Below, piece by piece: positions 53,629 through 64,000 of a stretch of DNA of 64,000 bases (position 1 is the first letter of the stretch; the number at the start of each line of letters is the position of its first letter). The notes below the pieces were generated by a model. The model was not told the origin of the DNA and searched no databases. It saw only the letters and a program-made list of their open reading frames with translations. Origin of the DNA: Udeniomyces pyricola (taxonomy: Eukaryota > Basidiomycota > Tremellomycetes > Cystofilobasidiales > Mrakiaceae); contig BCIK01000007.1 of NCBI GenBank assembly GCA_039545295.1, positions 875,835 to 939,834 of the forward strand. Direction: 5' to 3'. Position numbers and translations under genes: made by a program.

Positions 53629-54501
53629 GGAAGGGAACGGGAAACGATGTGGAAGTTTGGAAGGGAAAGGATACGTTGTACGGCGAGGCCGAGTCTGGGT
53701 TAAGTCTTGTGATGGAAATGCAGAGGGTATATAAGTGATGTGGGTTGTTTGATTTCGGGTCGGCATCTCCTGGCTGGCCGGAGATCGGACAACTGTAAGC
53801 CCGCGTGGAGATAACAAGCTCATCATCGATTATCTTTCATAGTTCGCAATCGGTCAGTTTGGATCAGTGCATCATGAATAGTCTGTTCCTCTGCACCGAC
53901 TCAATAACCCGTGCGCAGCTTCGGCAAATACCAAGTATCCGAAGCGCCTAACTCCTTAGCCGACGATGATCGATGATGCACGATGTGCTTGATGATTATA
54001 AACGGATGTGAGATACATACATCGATGCATCGCTATCGATGACTTGATGAACGGCGACTGTCAAACCTTTCCGGCCTAACAGTCTCACTCTAATGAATCG
54101 ATTCGTATCATTTTTCGAAATCCTGCATCGATGTTTGCAATGGAAACTTTTCCTCGTGACCCTGTGACCCTGCAGGCTGCAAGCTGCAAGTTTCGCTCCA
54201 CTTCGATTTGATCTACACAAGATCATTATTCAATTTCTAGGCATGGTCAGCGATTGATCACGGTCATAGTTCGTATGATCACGGTCATAGTTCGTATGAT
54301 CATAGATCAACTGCTAGCAATGATGTCTCAGTCGTACTTTCTTCTCTTGAACAACCTCCTTGCATATAACAAACAAATTTGACCAAGGTGTAATGTGGGA
54401 AGTGCTGAAGCATTTAATCGCGGATTTCAAACATACGTGTTTACCCTCCCCTGAGCCAGATCTTTTGTACACCATCCCACCGTCAAAATCCCTCCTCATC
54501 A
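53629..54501. promoter_or_regulatory. Region between lamB-like and carboxylase genes, with a direct repeat
   Basis: It lies upstream of the carboxylase and downstream of the lamB-like stop. Apart from the open frame to 53826 there is no gene. Many TGATGATC/GATGCATCG-type stretches occur at 53960-54040. A 21-bp direct repeat lies at 54256-54298. Confidence 0.5.
54256..54298. repeat. Two tandem copies of a 21-bp unit (GATCACGGTCATAGTTCGTAT)
   Basis: The two copies are adjacent and show no difference. They are about 630 bp upstream of the carboxylase start codon at 53628 and about 430 bp upstream of the alternative start at 53826. Confidence 0.85.
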
Positions 54502-55696
54502 TCACTTGAGCGCATTGATTGCTTTTTTTACACTAGCCGCCAAGTCCGTCGCACCCGGCAAGTCCCCATGAACGCAGATGGATACTGTCTTTGCTGGATA
54601 CTTGAGAGTTTTGCCCGAGATGGATGTGTATTCGCCCGTAGTAAGAAGGGTCGTGATGCGGGCGATGACGTCGGATTCAGGCGCAGGCGTGTATGTTGCG
54701 CGGTTTGGAGGAGCGAGAGAGCCATCGTCGGCCTAAGAAAGAGAAGAGCGGGGCAGCGATAGCGATGAGACAGGACATGTGGACGTCGAAGCGAGTAATG
54801 AGTGATGGAGCAAAGATGAGTGACATTTGTTAGCTCCGGTTGCGAGATCCAAGTTGTTTGACGATTCCAAGGCTCAAAAAATTCAGTCTTACATATTGCA
54901 GGTCGACATACCACTCTGAGTAGAACAAAAATCACATCAGTTGGGAAAATGTTAGTCAAGTAGAGTATCATCAGCCATCATGAAGATGCAGACGCGATGA
55001 AGAGAAAAACACTGAGAAGCTGAATCAATGACAAACCAGGAATAAAATCAACGCCCGCTTCCAGGGCAGCCTGTTCATGAGCTGATCCAGGCAAGCCGAC
55101 CATTGGGATTCCGAACAACTTGGCACACGAAGCGCTCGCCCGAGCTAGCTCAATGTCCTGAGCTGACATGAGGAACGCTTGGCCGTGAGGTTTCCAATGC
55201 GAGAGAGATTCGAGACCATGTTTCCGGCAGATGGCGAGGAGAGCACCTCCTTGAGCGAGGAGACAGTTTCCGAAAGAGGCTGGAGGCATGATCATTTTGC
55301 GTCGACCGAAGCCCTGGCGGTCTGGTTCAAGGACCACGAACAAGACGTGGGAATATTGAGCATGTGGATAATCAGTAACCAAGCGAACACAAGGGAGAAG
55401 GTCATTGTCGCCTTGCAATGAATTTTGATATCCCCGCCGAACAGATCGATATGACAGTCACCACCAACCAGATCTCTTGACTCACCAGGGAATGACGGGT
55501 GGGCTCCAACGAGGACGCCTTTGGCCTTTGCAAGCTGAACCGTTTCGTCCATAACGTCAAAGTCACCGGCGTGCTCGCCGCAAGCGACGTTGATTCGCGT
55601 GACGTGTTGCATCATGGTCGCATCGTCGCCGAGAGTCCAATTGCCATAAGATTCGCCCATGTCGCAGTTGATTTCGGCTTTGATGAGGGCAGGCAT
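54502..55696 (-). CDS. lamB: LamB/YcsF (PxpA-like) lactam-utilisation / 5-oxoprolinase subunit A family protein
   Basis: Bacterial PxpA opens the 5-oxoproline ring together with PxpB and PxpC; fungal LamB is named from lactam use in Aspergillus nidulans. From ATG 55696 the protein reads [20 protein letters not shown], with the family start [38 protein letters not shown] and [13 protein letters not shown] follow, covering the family's conserved Asp and His positions. A later exon gives EWYVDLQY and then ADDGSLAPP, and the last exon ends [20 protein letters not shown] with a stop at 54502. Where bacterial members have a FADR-type motif, this one has WYVDLQY. It runs in the same direction as the carboxylase, whose start lies about 870 bp downstream, and is divergent from the transporter. 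Confidence 0.88.
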
Positions 55697-56305
55697 GATG
55701 TAGGAGAACTGTTGGGGATACGGATCGAGGGGCGTGTAGGGATTGTAGATGAGCGTCTGTGAAGGGTAGGATTCAACTTGTAGCAGGGATTCGACGGAGG
55801 TGACCGGTGAGTGACAGTCGACACACCCGAAGGGGCATCGATTGGCTAACTACAACGATTACACATGAATTAAAAGATTACATGATTGCGGCCGAAAAGA
55901 ACAGTCTGCGCAGGGCGCGTGAAGCGCGACGTGTTTTAGACTGCATCTGCCCTTGTGATCGGCTTAATGATTGTACGATCATCCACCATCGCACCGTTCC
56001 TTAATCCATCATCGCTTCTCATGAGTTATCGGCATATTGGGTTCCCTGTCGGCTTATTGTGGTTGTCCCAGTCCCTCCACACTACTGCGCTCATATCCAT
56101 TCCCTGCACCGAGGCCTTGTCAGCGGTTATCCATAACCGCCCAGGTCATCTTGACTGATAGCCTGCTTGTCGATCAGCCCTCCCATCTCCGGTTGATGTG
56201 TATCGATGTATTCTGTCCAGCTGATAGAGATGCCTATTGCCTTCTCCTTAGCAAATTGATTCACACCTCCAGCCTTTCCTGCACACCACCATCACCCCAT
56301 TCGCC
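55697..56305. promoter_or_regulatory. Divergent promoter, lamB-like (-) and transporter (+)
   Basis: 609 bp separate the two starts. A stretch at 55875-55895 (GATTGCGGCCGAAAAGAACA) contains a GCGGCCG core. I see no clear TATA box and no gene. Shared control of the two flanking genes is plausible but not shown. Confidence 0.45.
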
Positions 56306-58415
56306 ATGTCCAACTCAGACGACAAAGCCTCCATCACCCAATCCAAAGAGGAGCCCAATTACGCTGTCTACGCCGAAAGCGTCGCTTCGCCTGCCGATAT
56401 CGAGGTCGACGCTGTCTTTGGCGAGCGCAAGGAAGGTGGCGTTGATTACAGAAGTGTAGGGTGGTACGTTAATCACAAAATTTCGATGTGGTGCACGGAC
56501 CTCGGACCGCTTTTACTATCATACCATGAATGGCTTAAGCTGAACCTCTCTTGCCCAACTCAAACAGGATCAAGGCAGCGCTACTTCTGACCAAAACCCA
56601 AATCGCCCTCGGAGTCCTCGCTCTGCCCTCAGTATTGACAGTTTTGGGTGGAGTCCCTGGTGCGCTCACTATTGTCGCCGTCGGTGTCATGACTACGTGG
56701 TCAGACGTTGTGATTGGCAAGTTCAAGCTGTACGTCCCTGCTTGCTTCGATCTTTCGATCTTGCACCTCTGCCTGTCAAAGGTAGCCCTTTGCCAACATC
56801 ATCTCACAATATCGTTTTGTGACCCTTATTGTTCTTCTTCCAATTTCTGCTTTTTGATATCTTGCGATTTCTCAAGCCGTCACCCCGAAGTGTATACAAT
56901 CGATGATGTCGGATTCATCCTAGCAGGTCGAGTCGGCCGGGAGTTCTTCAGCATCGCCTACATCTTGCTCTTTGTTGCTCTCGTCGGATCTGGTCTCGTT
57001 TCTATCGCGATTGCATTCAACGCGGTCACACTTCACGCCACCTGCACTGTAGCTTGGGTGGCTATTGTAAGTAGATCGACTTATCGTGCCTCACATCGTG
57101 TCAACGCAACCTGACCTTGGTCTATCCACTCTCGACTTTTACCCCAGGCTGCATTTGTCACCTTCCTTCTCGCTAGTGTTCAGACCCTCAACAAGATTTC
57201 CATTCTCGGATGGATAGGTCTGGCAAGCGTAATGAGCGCTATCCTCACCATCGTCATCGCTGTCACTCAGCAGGATCGACCTGCAGCTGCCCCGGCGACC
57301 GGCCCAGTGAGTCAACCCGTTTCGCCTTGAAAGAAATGCCATTCCAAGCACAACCGCTCACAATGAAGCCCACTTTCTGCTCGCACAGTGGGACAAGGAC
57401 ATCCACGCGTTTTCCAGCACGCCCTTGCTCGGAGCGATGGCCGCTGTCTCAACTGTCGTGTTTTCGTATTGTGGTAGCCCAGCATTGTCAGTTTTTATCC
57501 TTACAGAATTCGTGTATAGGTCGATAGAGAGTTATTGATCGCTTTTCAGACTTTGTTCTGCCTTGATCCCGTCAGCCTAAACGTTGTTAGTGAAATGCGA
57601 CGTCCTCAAGACTTCACCAAAGCAGTCGTAACCTGTCAAACCATCGTCACGGCAGTCTACCTCACTATCGCCGTGGTCGTTTGGTGGTACTGTGGGCAAT
57701 ATGTCTCGTCACCTGCTCTTGGGTCGGCTGGGCCTCTCCTCAAACGGATCTCATATGCCATCGCTTTGCCAGGTCTCTTTGTCTCGGTACGTGGGACCGA
57801 TCCTCTTCCGGTTGTCAAATTAGTCCAATCATCAATCTGACCGGTCCCAAACCTTTCTCACCCTACAGATCACTATCTACACTCATGTAGTCAGCAAGAT
57901 GGTCTTTGTACGCATCCTTCGAGGCACTCATCATCTTACTGAGAACACCGTCCGACACTGGGTCGTGTGGCTTGGATCTGTCGCGGCATGCGTGATTGCA
58001 GCCTTCATCATTGCCGAGTCAATCCCCGTCTTCGGCGACCTGGTCGGTCTGATTGGAGCACTCTTAGGATCGATGATGTGCATGCAGTCTATGGGCGTGA
58101 TGTGGCTGTTCGACAACTGGGCCCGGCGTCATACCGACAAAACCTTGTTATACCGTGCCCTCGTCGTCTTCAATATCTTTCTCATTCTCTCGGGCTTCTT
58201 CGTTCAAGTTACCGGTACTTGGGCCTCAGTTATTGCCATCCGGAAATCGGCAGCCCAGGGCGGAGCCAGCAGGTACGTAGTTGACCGGTCCGATATAACT
58301 TCTCTTCGACGGGCTGAAGTCAAATTTCTCTGGTCTTTACTGATCGTTTCATGGGCCATATGCATGGTCTTTGCCCGTCTACAGCTTCAGCTGCGCTGAT
58401 AACTCTGGACCGTAG
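56306..58415 (+). CDS. AAAP-family amino-acid transporter
   Basis: Starts MSNSDDKASITQSKEEPNYA. A cytosolic head ends VFGERKEGGVDYRSVGW, and the first helices then read IKAALLLTKTQIALGVLALP and LGGVPGALTIVAVGVMTTWS. Later segments include EFFSIAYILLFVALVGSGLV, FVTFLLASVQTLNKISILGW, GAMAAVSTVVFSYCGSPAL, VVTCQTIVTAVYLTIAVVVW and VWLGSVAACVIAAFIIAESI. The C terminus after the last intron reads SFSCADNSGP, a common ending in fungal AAAP transporters (N amino acid transport system type). About ten to eleven membrane segments and at least seven introns. It faces away from the lamB-like gene, so it may import the substrate handled by LamB and the carboxylase; the real substrate cannot be read from sequence. 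Confidence 0.88.
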
Positions 58416-58843
58416 ACAATCCGCCTCCGTAGATGTTTCTTCTTTCTCATTCGTGTCCTTTTACCAGTACATTGTATACAGTCTATCTTATGAACTATGA
58501 ACGAACCACCCTCTTTCAACAGAAGTGTGTGCATCGTGAAAACGGGAGGGTCAAGGTGTCTGCAAGCGTATATATATTTTGGCAATGCAGACTATGCATG
58601 CGTGCGTGCATGTATAGAAAATTGATTTCAAAAGCGCGGGCGGCGGACGCTCGCGGACGAACGATTCCTTTCCGATCCGCAGGTTGCGTAACCCCTGGCA
58701 CAGTGGAATAAGCGGGAATCGGAACAACCTGGACCTAAAATGTGTCAGCCGGCACGCGGCATCCGCTTCTCTCCCTGCCAACTACACTTCCTCCTGCCAC
58801 ACTACTCCACCCTTCTGCATATATCTAACCCGACCGAATCACT
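58416..58843. other. Intergenic, promoter of RCF2
   Basis: Same-strand neighbours. No gene seen. A TATATATATT lies near 58569 and CTGCATATATCTAACC just before the RCF2 start. Confidence 0.5.
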
Positions 58844-60448
58844 ATGAAGGTACAGCGACCTTCTGGATCCCATTCATCGTCCGCATCGATACAGTTCTGT
58901 CGCCAGCCTCATCGCCTGACGCTCCTTCTCTTATCCCCTCTCATCCGCTTTCCATATTCTTACTTCTTCTCAGCTCTTGACCCCAGGTTCGTCCTCGTCC
59001 TTCTCACCAACACTTTAACCTCCTCTCTTGCTCCGACATTCTCCTGGGCTTATCATTTCCTCCTCGTTTAACACGATTTTTACTCCACAGAGGAAGAAGC
59101 CGGCCACGATTGGGCCAACAAGTGGGGCGCTATCAAAGGTGGATCCATCGCCTCGGCCCTCTCGCTACCGGCGGCGTACGTTGCAAACCAACGATACCCT
59201 TACTACAGGAGCTTGACTCCAGCCTTGAAGGGATTCTCGTACGTCCATGATGTCAACCTTGGTCTTGTGAGAGTTCGCGGAGCGAAAGACGGCGATTAGA
59301 GTTCTCGAGGGAGCGGAACTCCACAATATCGGAGGGAGTGGAGTGCTGACATCATCAGCCTTCGCATGCGCCATCGTCCACGCTTGATCGCGCACATCGA
59401 CGCTCGACGTTGCGTTGTTGCGCTTTGACTGATCTGATATTTTCCGTCTTGATAGTGTTGTCATGGTCGTGGTTCCTGCCATCATCATCGGGGCTGAGAA
59501 CGAGGGCGCTCGGTACGAGAAATCGCTCTGGACCGGAGCAGGCAAGGTTCGTTCTTCCCCGTCTCAAGTGTTCACCTCACCTATCAAGCACGATTTTGAT
59601 TAAGCAGTCCAACTCACTAGCCCACGCTTCTGGATCCATGTTGCATCCTCTCATCTTCAAACCTATTCATCAGAGAGTCATGGATGAGCAGGAGGTTGCG
59701 AAGAGGGCTGAGGAAGCAAAGATGGATTCAATTCAGAAGTGGAAGGCCTGGGGCAAGTGAGTAGTTATCTGGGTCACTTCATTTCCTTCACAATGGATCA
59801 ACACGCAGTACTTTCCGCAAGCTCTTTCGACTGACCACCTCATGAACACATTGCTGCTTTGACAGAAAGAACCAGTACTCGATCGTATCCGGTGCCTGGT
59901 TAGGTGCGTTGGAGCGCTGTACGAATCTCAATGTGCTCTCTCATCTTTGACATACTGATACGATTTCTCCGTCTGGTCTGTCCACCCTTGCCACCTCACG
60001 TTTTTAGCCACCATGATTGGTTCTTGGACCTATGTCGCTCAAAACAAGACCCAGACGACGACTCAAAAGATCATTCAGGCGCGAATGATTGCGCAGGCGG
60101 CAACCCTTGTCCTCTTGGGTACGGCGGCGTTCCTGACATACCAAACGCCCGAGGAGGCGGCCAAGGTCGTGAGTCCTGATCAATCTTTTCACTTCGTGCT
60201 GTTTTCAGAGCGTATCCTTGGCTGGGATGTATCGAGGAACGAATTGCCTAGGGTGAGGCTTCGGACTTGATATGCATGCACAGACACTGATTTACGCTGC
60301 ATTTTTTCTCTTCGCTCAGGACCACGTTGATCACTCTTGGAAGCAAACGCTCAAGGCCCTGGACGAAGAAGAGGCAGAGGCCGACGCTGTGGTCAAACAC
60401 ATGAAGCAATCCCCATCGCTGCCCAAGAAGGCGTCGACGGCTGCTTAG
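58844..60448 (+). CDS. RCF2: RCF2-like respiratory supercomplex factor with HIG1-type domain
   Basis: Rcf2 is a mitochondrial inner-membrane protein that associates with cytochrome c oxidase and respiratory supercomplexes. Eight exons (58844-58849, 58974-58986, 59091-59238, 59456-59546, 59674-59756, 59866-59903, 60008-60168, 60320-60448) sum to 669 nt and 222 aa; yeast Rcf2 is a similar size. The joined start is MKLLTPEEEAGHDWANKWGA. First helix regions are IKGGSIASALSLPAAYVANQ and VVMVVVPAIIIGAENEGARY. The HIG1 part is KKNQYSIVSGAWLATMIGSW and MIAQAATLVLLGTAAFLTY. A charged tail ends KKASTAA. The first two coding exons are 6 and 13 nt, and only this join restores the family start, so naive prediction would lose it. 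The edge at 59674 has an alternative acceptor at 59608. Confidence 0.88.
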
Positions 60449-61237
60449 ATGTTACAGCTCTGGAACAATAGGACGCGACCGCGTCTGTCTCTATCCTTTT
60501 TTCCCGTTTTGCCGGTTTTGCACCGAACATGAGCTTATCCTCCCCTAAAAATGGACGCGCCCTTGCCTTTCGATCGCTTCATACAATATTTTGCCCTTTC
60601 CTTCATGACTTACCACAATTCGACGCGCAGTCCTTGCATCTCTGTAACTAGCCTTGATTTTTATTCTTTTTGTTTTACACTTGCTTGTGCGCTGGACGAC
60701 TCTGCGGTCTCGCGCGCATCTGACTAGTTATTGTTTCTCGCTGTATCTCATACGTATACATTGGCTAGTACCACTATCAGCGCCCATAGTATCAGAAAAT
60801 GAAAGGAATAAGATAAAAATTGGAGAAAATAGACCCGCAAGAACGAAAGACGTGCAAAGGGGGAGTCAAGCTGGGGAGAGTACAGATATTTCAGCTATAT
60901 TGCATGCGGTGCTTGCCATTTATAATGATCATGCATCACGATATAATTTGCAGTGATTGCAGAGGCAGGCCGACGATTCAGGATGACCGAGGGCCGGTAC
61001 TCGGTCAGTGCACAGTGGCAGGGGGCTGACTTGTTCACGGACTAACTTAGACCAGCAAGACGGTCAACGAACGGCAGCGGCCGTCTCTCCTGTTTCCTCA
61101 CCCACGCCCCCCACCCGCTTCCTCTCCGGTCGTTCCATCCCCCTTCCTCCCCTCATACTTTTCTTCCAGTCTCGGCACCATCAGACTTGTCCATCGCCCA
61201 CGGTCACACCCTCCCCCTTCCGCCAACTCTCGCGCAC
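60449..61237. other. Intergenic, 3' flank of RCF2 and promoter of the CHS4-like gene
   Basis: No gene is supported. C/T-rich DNA from about 61080 to 61237 suggests the 5' untranslated region of the next gene. An in-frame ATG at 61187 could move the next start upstream by 17 codons. Confidence 0.55.
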
Positions 61238-63942
61238 ATGTCGACGTACGACTCTCCAACCTCTCCAACATCCCCCCACCATTCCCGCTCATTCTCCGAG
61301 GTCGGCAGAGGCCAAACCCCGCCGACATCGGCCGGCGGTGGGGAAACTAGGCGAATGAGCTCAGGGGCGAGCATGATGCTCGGTGGTCAGCAGCAACAGC
61401 AGCAATATCAGCAACAGGCGCCTCCCTTGATGGATCAATCGTGCGTTCGTCTCGAGCTTTCGCGCAGAGAACTCATTCAACACGCGTCGGCCTGAACTGG
61501 CTAGATGCCGAAGCGTAGGGGGAAAGAAACAGCTGTCTCTTGGGCATTGGCACTCTAGTCGTCTGCCTTTGGTTTATACATGTCACCATGGGCAAATCAT
61601 CAGCCAAGGAGGTTTCCAGAGGTTGCGTCATATAAACCCTCCTGATCGATAGGACACCAAACGCTATCTTGTAGCGCTCGTGCATTGATGCTCCTCGACT
61701 ATCGTTGGGATCTTGAGCCGGGTTCCGCTCGCAGCGCATTCTTCTTGGCTCACTGTATGCTGCTCTGCTCGCCCATAGACTGACGCTAGATCTTCACTTC
61801 ACATTCTGTGCTCTTGGCTCACGCTGCATATCGTCTACTACACGCTCTCCGCTGGTCTTGTCACGCTTTGACTACCCGTCTCGCCATACTCCCCGGTTTC
61901 CCTTTCCCTCATTTCCCTCACTTGCCACTCGCCTGGCTGACACATCTCCTACCCATTGCATCGCACCACGCCAGTCATCTCCGTCCCGGTGCTTCCGCCG
62001 CTTTGCTCTCCCACACGAAAACCCTCGAACTCTACCGTGCCAACGCCAAAAAGACCAACGATCCCGAGATCATCTTCGAATTTGCCGTCTTCATGATTGA
62101 CGCCTCGAAAGCGCTCGGGGACCCTTCCACACCTATTTCTCCCACCACGCCCGCATCATCGGATCCTGCCATCATCGAGGATAAGAAAGAGGAGCTTGTC
62201 AAGGAGGCTATCGTTTTGCTTAAGCGACTCGCCGACCGCGGGCACCCGGACGCTCAGTACTTTTTGGCCGATTGCTATGCAAACGGCATCGGGACCGTGC
62301 GAGGGAAGCAGGATATGGATCGAGCCTTCCCACTGTTTGTCCTGGCGGCGAAACATGGCCACCCGGACGCGGCGTACCGGGCGGGCACGTGTTGTGAGAA
62401 CGGTTGGGGCTGCAGAAGGGAGAGCGCCAAGGCCGTTACCTTTTACCGGTAGGTGTTGTCATAACGTGCAAGCTCAAATGACGACGTCAAATCAATGACA
62501 ACACATAGGGTGCCAGAAAGTACCTTTGCTGTCAGACATGAAATAGGTAGATCACTGACGCCGCCTGTTTCTATCTCAACAATGTCTTCTTCACTTCCAC
62601 TATCACGCTTCTCTTTGCTATTTCGTCCTCGTTTTGCTCTTTTTTTTTGCTTTCTGCCAAATGTTTTCGTCATCTTTCCTCTTCTCAGAAAAGCCGCAGC
62701 GGCCCTTCACCCAGGAGCCATGTACCGACTCGGTACGGCCGAGCTGAACGGCAACCTGTCCCTCGCCAAGCGCCCCAAAGAAGGTGTCAAATGGCTTAAA
62801 CGCGCAACCGAACACGCCACTGAAGAGTTCCCCCACGGTCTCCACGAACTCGCTCTCCTCCATGAGCGAGGGATCGACAACGTCTTGTTCGTCGATTTTG
62901 ATTACGCGGCCGAGTTGTTGGCTCAGGCGAGCGAATTAGGGTACGCGCCGAGCGCGTTCAAGCTTGGGGAGTGTTATGAGTATGGAAAGATGGGATGCCC
63001 GCAAGATGCCGCGCTCTCGATACATTACTACGTGCGTACATTTATCGAATGATCGCAGCTGAGCTACGTCGCCACACCCTTCTGTGCTGGGAGCCAGCTC
63101 ACCAAGCACTTTCCTCCTGTCCTCTCCCTTTCTCCGCTCTCCTTTCTTCCCCTCGTTCGCTCTCCGTTCTCCTTTGCTATCTTTTATTGCTCGATCTAGA
63201 ACATCGCCGCTCAGCAGGAACACCGCGAAGCTTGCTTTGCTCTCACAGCCTGGTATCTCGTCGGTTCCCCGGGCGTTCTCCCGCAATCCGACACGGAAGC
63301 CTACCTTTGGGCCAAGAAGGCCGCCGAGGCTGGGCTGGCTAAAGCTCAATACGCCGTCGGGTACTTTTCAGAGGTTCGTTGCGGATTGCTGTCCGGTGCT
63401 CTCGTTTTTGTCCTTGTTTGTCTGGTTGGAGATTTTGTCCCTGGAATGAGGCGAATTTTTCCCCGAAAGGGGATGGGCTAGAGAATGTGGGGGGTTGGGA
63501 AGAAATTTGGCCGAGTGTGCAAGATGAGAGGACAGGGCAGGACTTGTCTCCAATTATCCACACATATCAGTCTGATAGATCGTGCAGGCTAGCCATCGCT
63601 AGGCCGCTTACTGATCTGTTGTCCTAACGTTTGTATCCTTGTACGGTTGCCATTCCCCGACTGTTTTCGTTTTAGGTTGGGATCGGGATCACCCCTTCTC
63701 CCCAAGATGCCACAAGCTGGTACCGTCTCGCCGCCGACGCCGGGGACAAGCGTGCAATTCAACGTTTACGCGGCACCTCTGCCGCAGCTCCTACTCCTGA
63801 TAGCGGAGCATCGATGTCGACGTCGGCGGCGAGGAAGAGGGACAGGGAGGCGGAGAAGGCGATGAAGGATCGGAGGAATGAGGAGGATGGTGGAGGAGAA
63901 GGAGGTGCGGATAGCAGTAAGGAAGGATGCTGGATCATGTAG
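61238..63942 (+). CDS. CHS4: Sel1-repeat chitin synthase activator, CHS4/SKT5-like, with CaaX box
   Basis: Chs4/Skt5 recruits and activates chitin synthase at the bud neck or septum and is prenylated. Exons 61238-61440, 61975-62448, 62689-63031, 63200-63373 and 63676-63942 sum to 487 codons (486 aa). A Ser/Thr-Pro and Gln-rich head (about 70 aa) leads to TKTLELYRANAKKTNDPEII. Sel1 repeats follow: GHPDAQYFLADCYANGIGTV, GHPDAAYRAGTCCENGWGC, LHPGAMYRLGTAELNGNL, GYAPSAFKLGECYEYGKMGC, KAQYAVGYFSEVGIG and a last one ending in LAADAGDKRAIQRLRG. The C terminus is basic and acidic, then ends C-W-I-M, a CaaX box likely farnesylated. Intron 1 is 534 nt, long for this window. Chs4 is the best match; related Sel1 proteins of the same subfamily are possible. 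Confidence 0.9.
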
Positions 63943-64000
63943 AATCGGTGGGATTGAAAAGGGATGGGAAGTCGGTCGGGAAAGTGAGTTGGAAGAGCAA

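Noticed and set aside
54502..55696. Eukaryotic-type ATP-dependent 5-oxoprolinase (OPLAH)
   Set aside because: The NCDMGES start and GAHPSFPG motif place the gene in LamB/YcsF, which is unrelated to the large eukaryotic enzyme.

Overview
The window looks like nuclear DNA of an intron-rich fungus, most probably a basidiomycete. Almost every gene is cut by short introns (mostly 50-120 nt) with GTACGT, GTGCGT or GTAAGT donors and CAG or TAG acceptors, and several initial exons are tiny. The gene set is fungal: a Chs4/Skt5-type protein with a CaaX box, Rcf2, a tricalbin, Sld2, a LamB/YcsF protein and a fungal AAAP transporter. I saw no rRNA, tRNA, CRISPR array or transposon. All exon joins were worked out by hand from splice motifs, reading frame and family conservation. 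Where I summed exons (835-aa conserved protein, RPEL protein, PIG-S, PIG-P, LSM2, SLD2, DM9 protein, RCF2, CHS4-like) the total is a multiple of three.

Layout. 1-915 (+): 3' end of an unrecognised gene. 1882-4716 (-): an 835-aa protein with a conserved domain spread over three exons. 5266-8834 (-): a BRCT domain followed by five SANT/Myb-like modules, possibly a Rap1-type telomere protein. 9676-11506 (-): a Ser/Pro/Gln-rich protein. 12136-18519 (-): tricalbin (SMP plus several C2 domains). 18630-19332 (-): a doubtful small gene. 20076-20585 (-): a small RPEL-repeat protein. 21126-22599 (-): a BAX-inhibitor-1/TMBIM protein. 23059-25371 (+): PIG-S/GPI17. 26089-30898 (+): a NIPA-type magnesium transporter. 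31413-33621 (+): an acidic hypothetical protein. 34326-35479 (-): PIG-P/GPI19. 35644-36788 (+): LSM2. 37177-40239 (+): SLD2. 40671-45384 (-): XPB/SSL2. 45845-47617 (+): a DM9-repeat (DUF3421) protein. 48163-58415: a probable lactam-utilisation cluster. 58844-60448 (+): RCF2. 61238-63942 (+): a CHS4/SKT5-like chitin synthase activator.

The clearest functional group is 48-58 kb. A biotin-dependent carboxylase (biotin carboxylase, AHS2, AHS1, biotinyl domain, with no amidase) lies beside a LamB/YcsF protein on the same strand. A divergently transcribed AAAP amino-acid transporter flanks them. LamB takes its name from the Aspergillus nidulans lactam-utilisation locus, and AHS1/AHS2 are homologous to PxpB/PxpC, which work with the LamB homologue PxpA in bacterial 5-oxoprolinase. 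The set therefore reads as uptake, activation and ring opening of a lactam or 5-oxoproline-like compound.

The most unusual single gene is the BRCT-SANT protein at 5.3-8.8 kb. Each of its five SANT-like modules is split by a phase-0 intron at the same place, which points to module duplication with the intron already inside. Two GPI-anchor genes (PIG-S and PIG-P) sit within 11 kb, but nothing shows that they are co-regulated.
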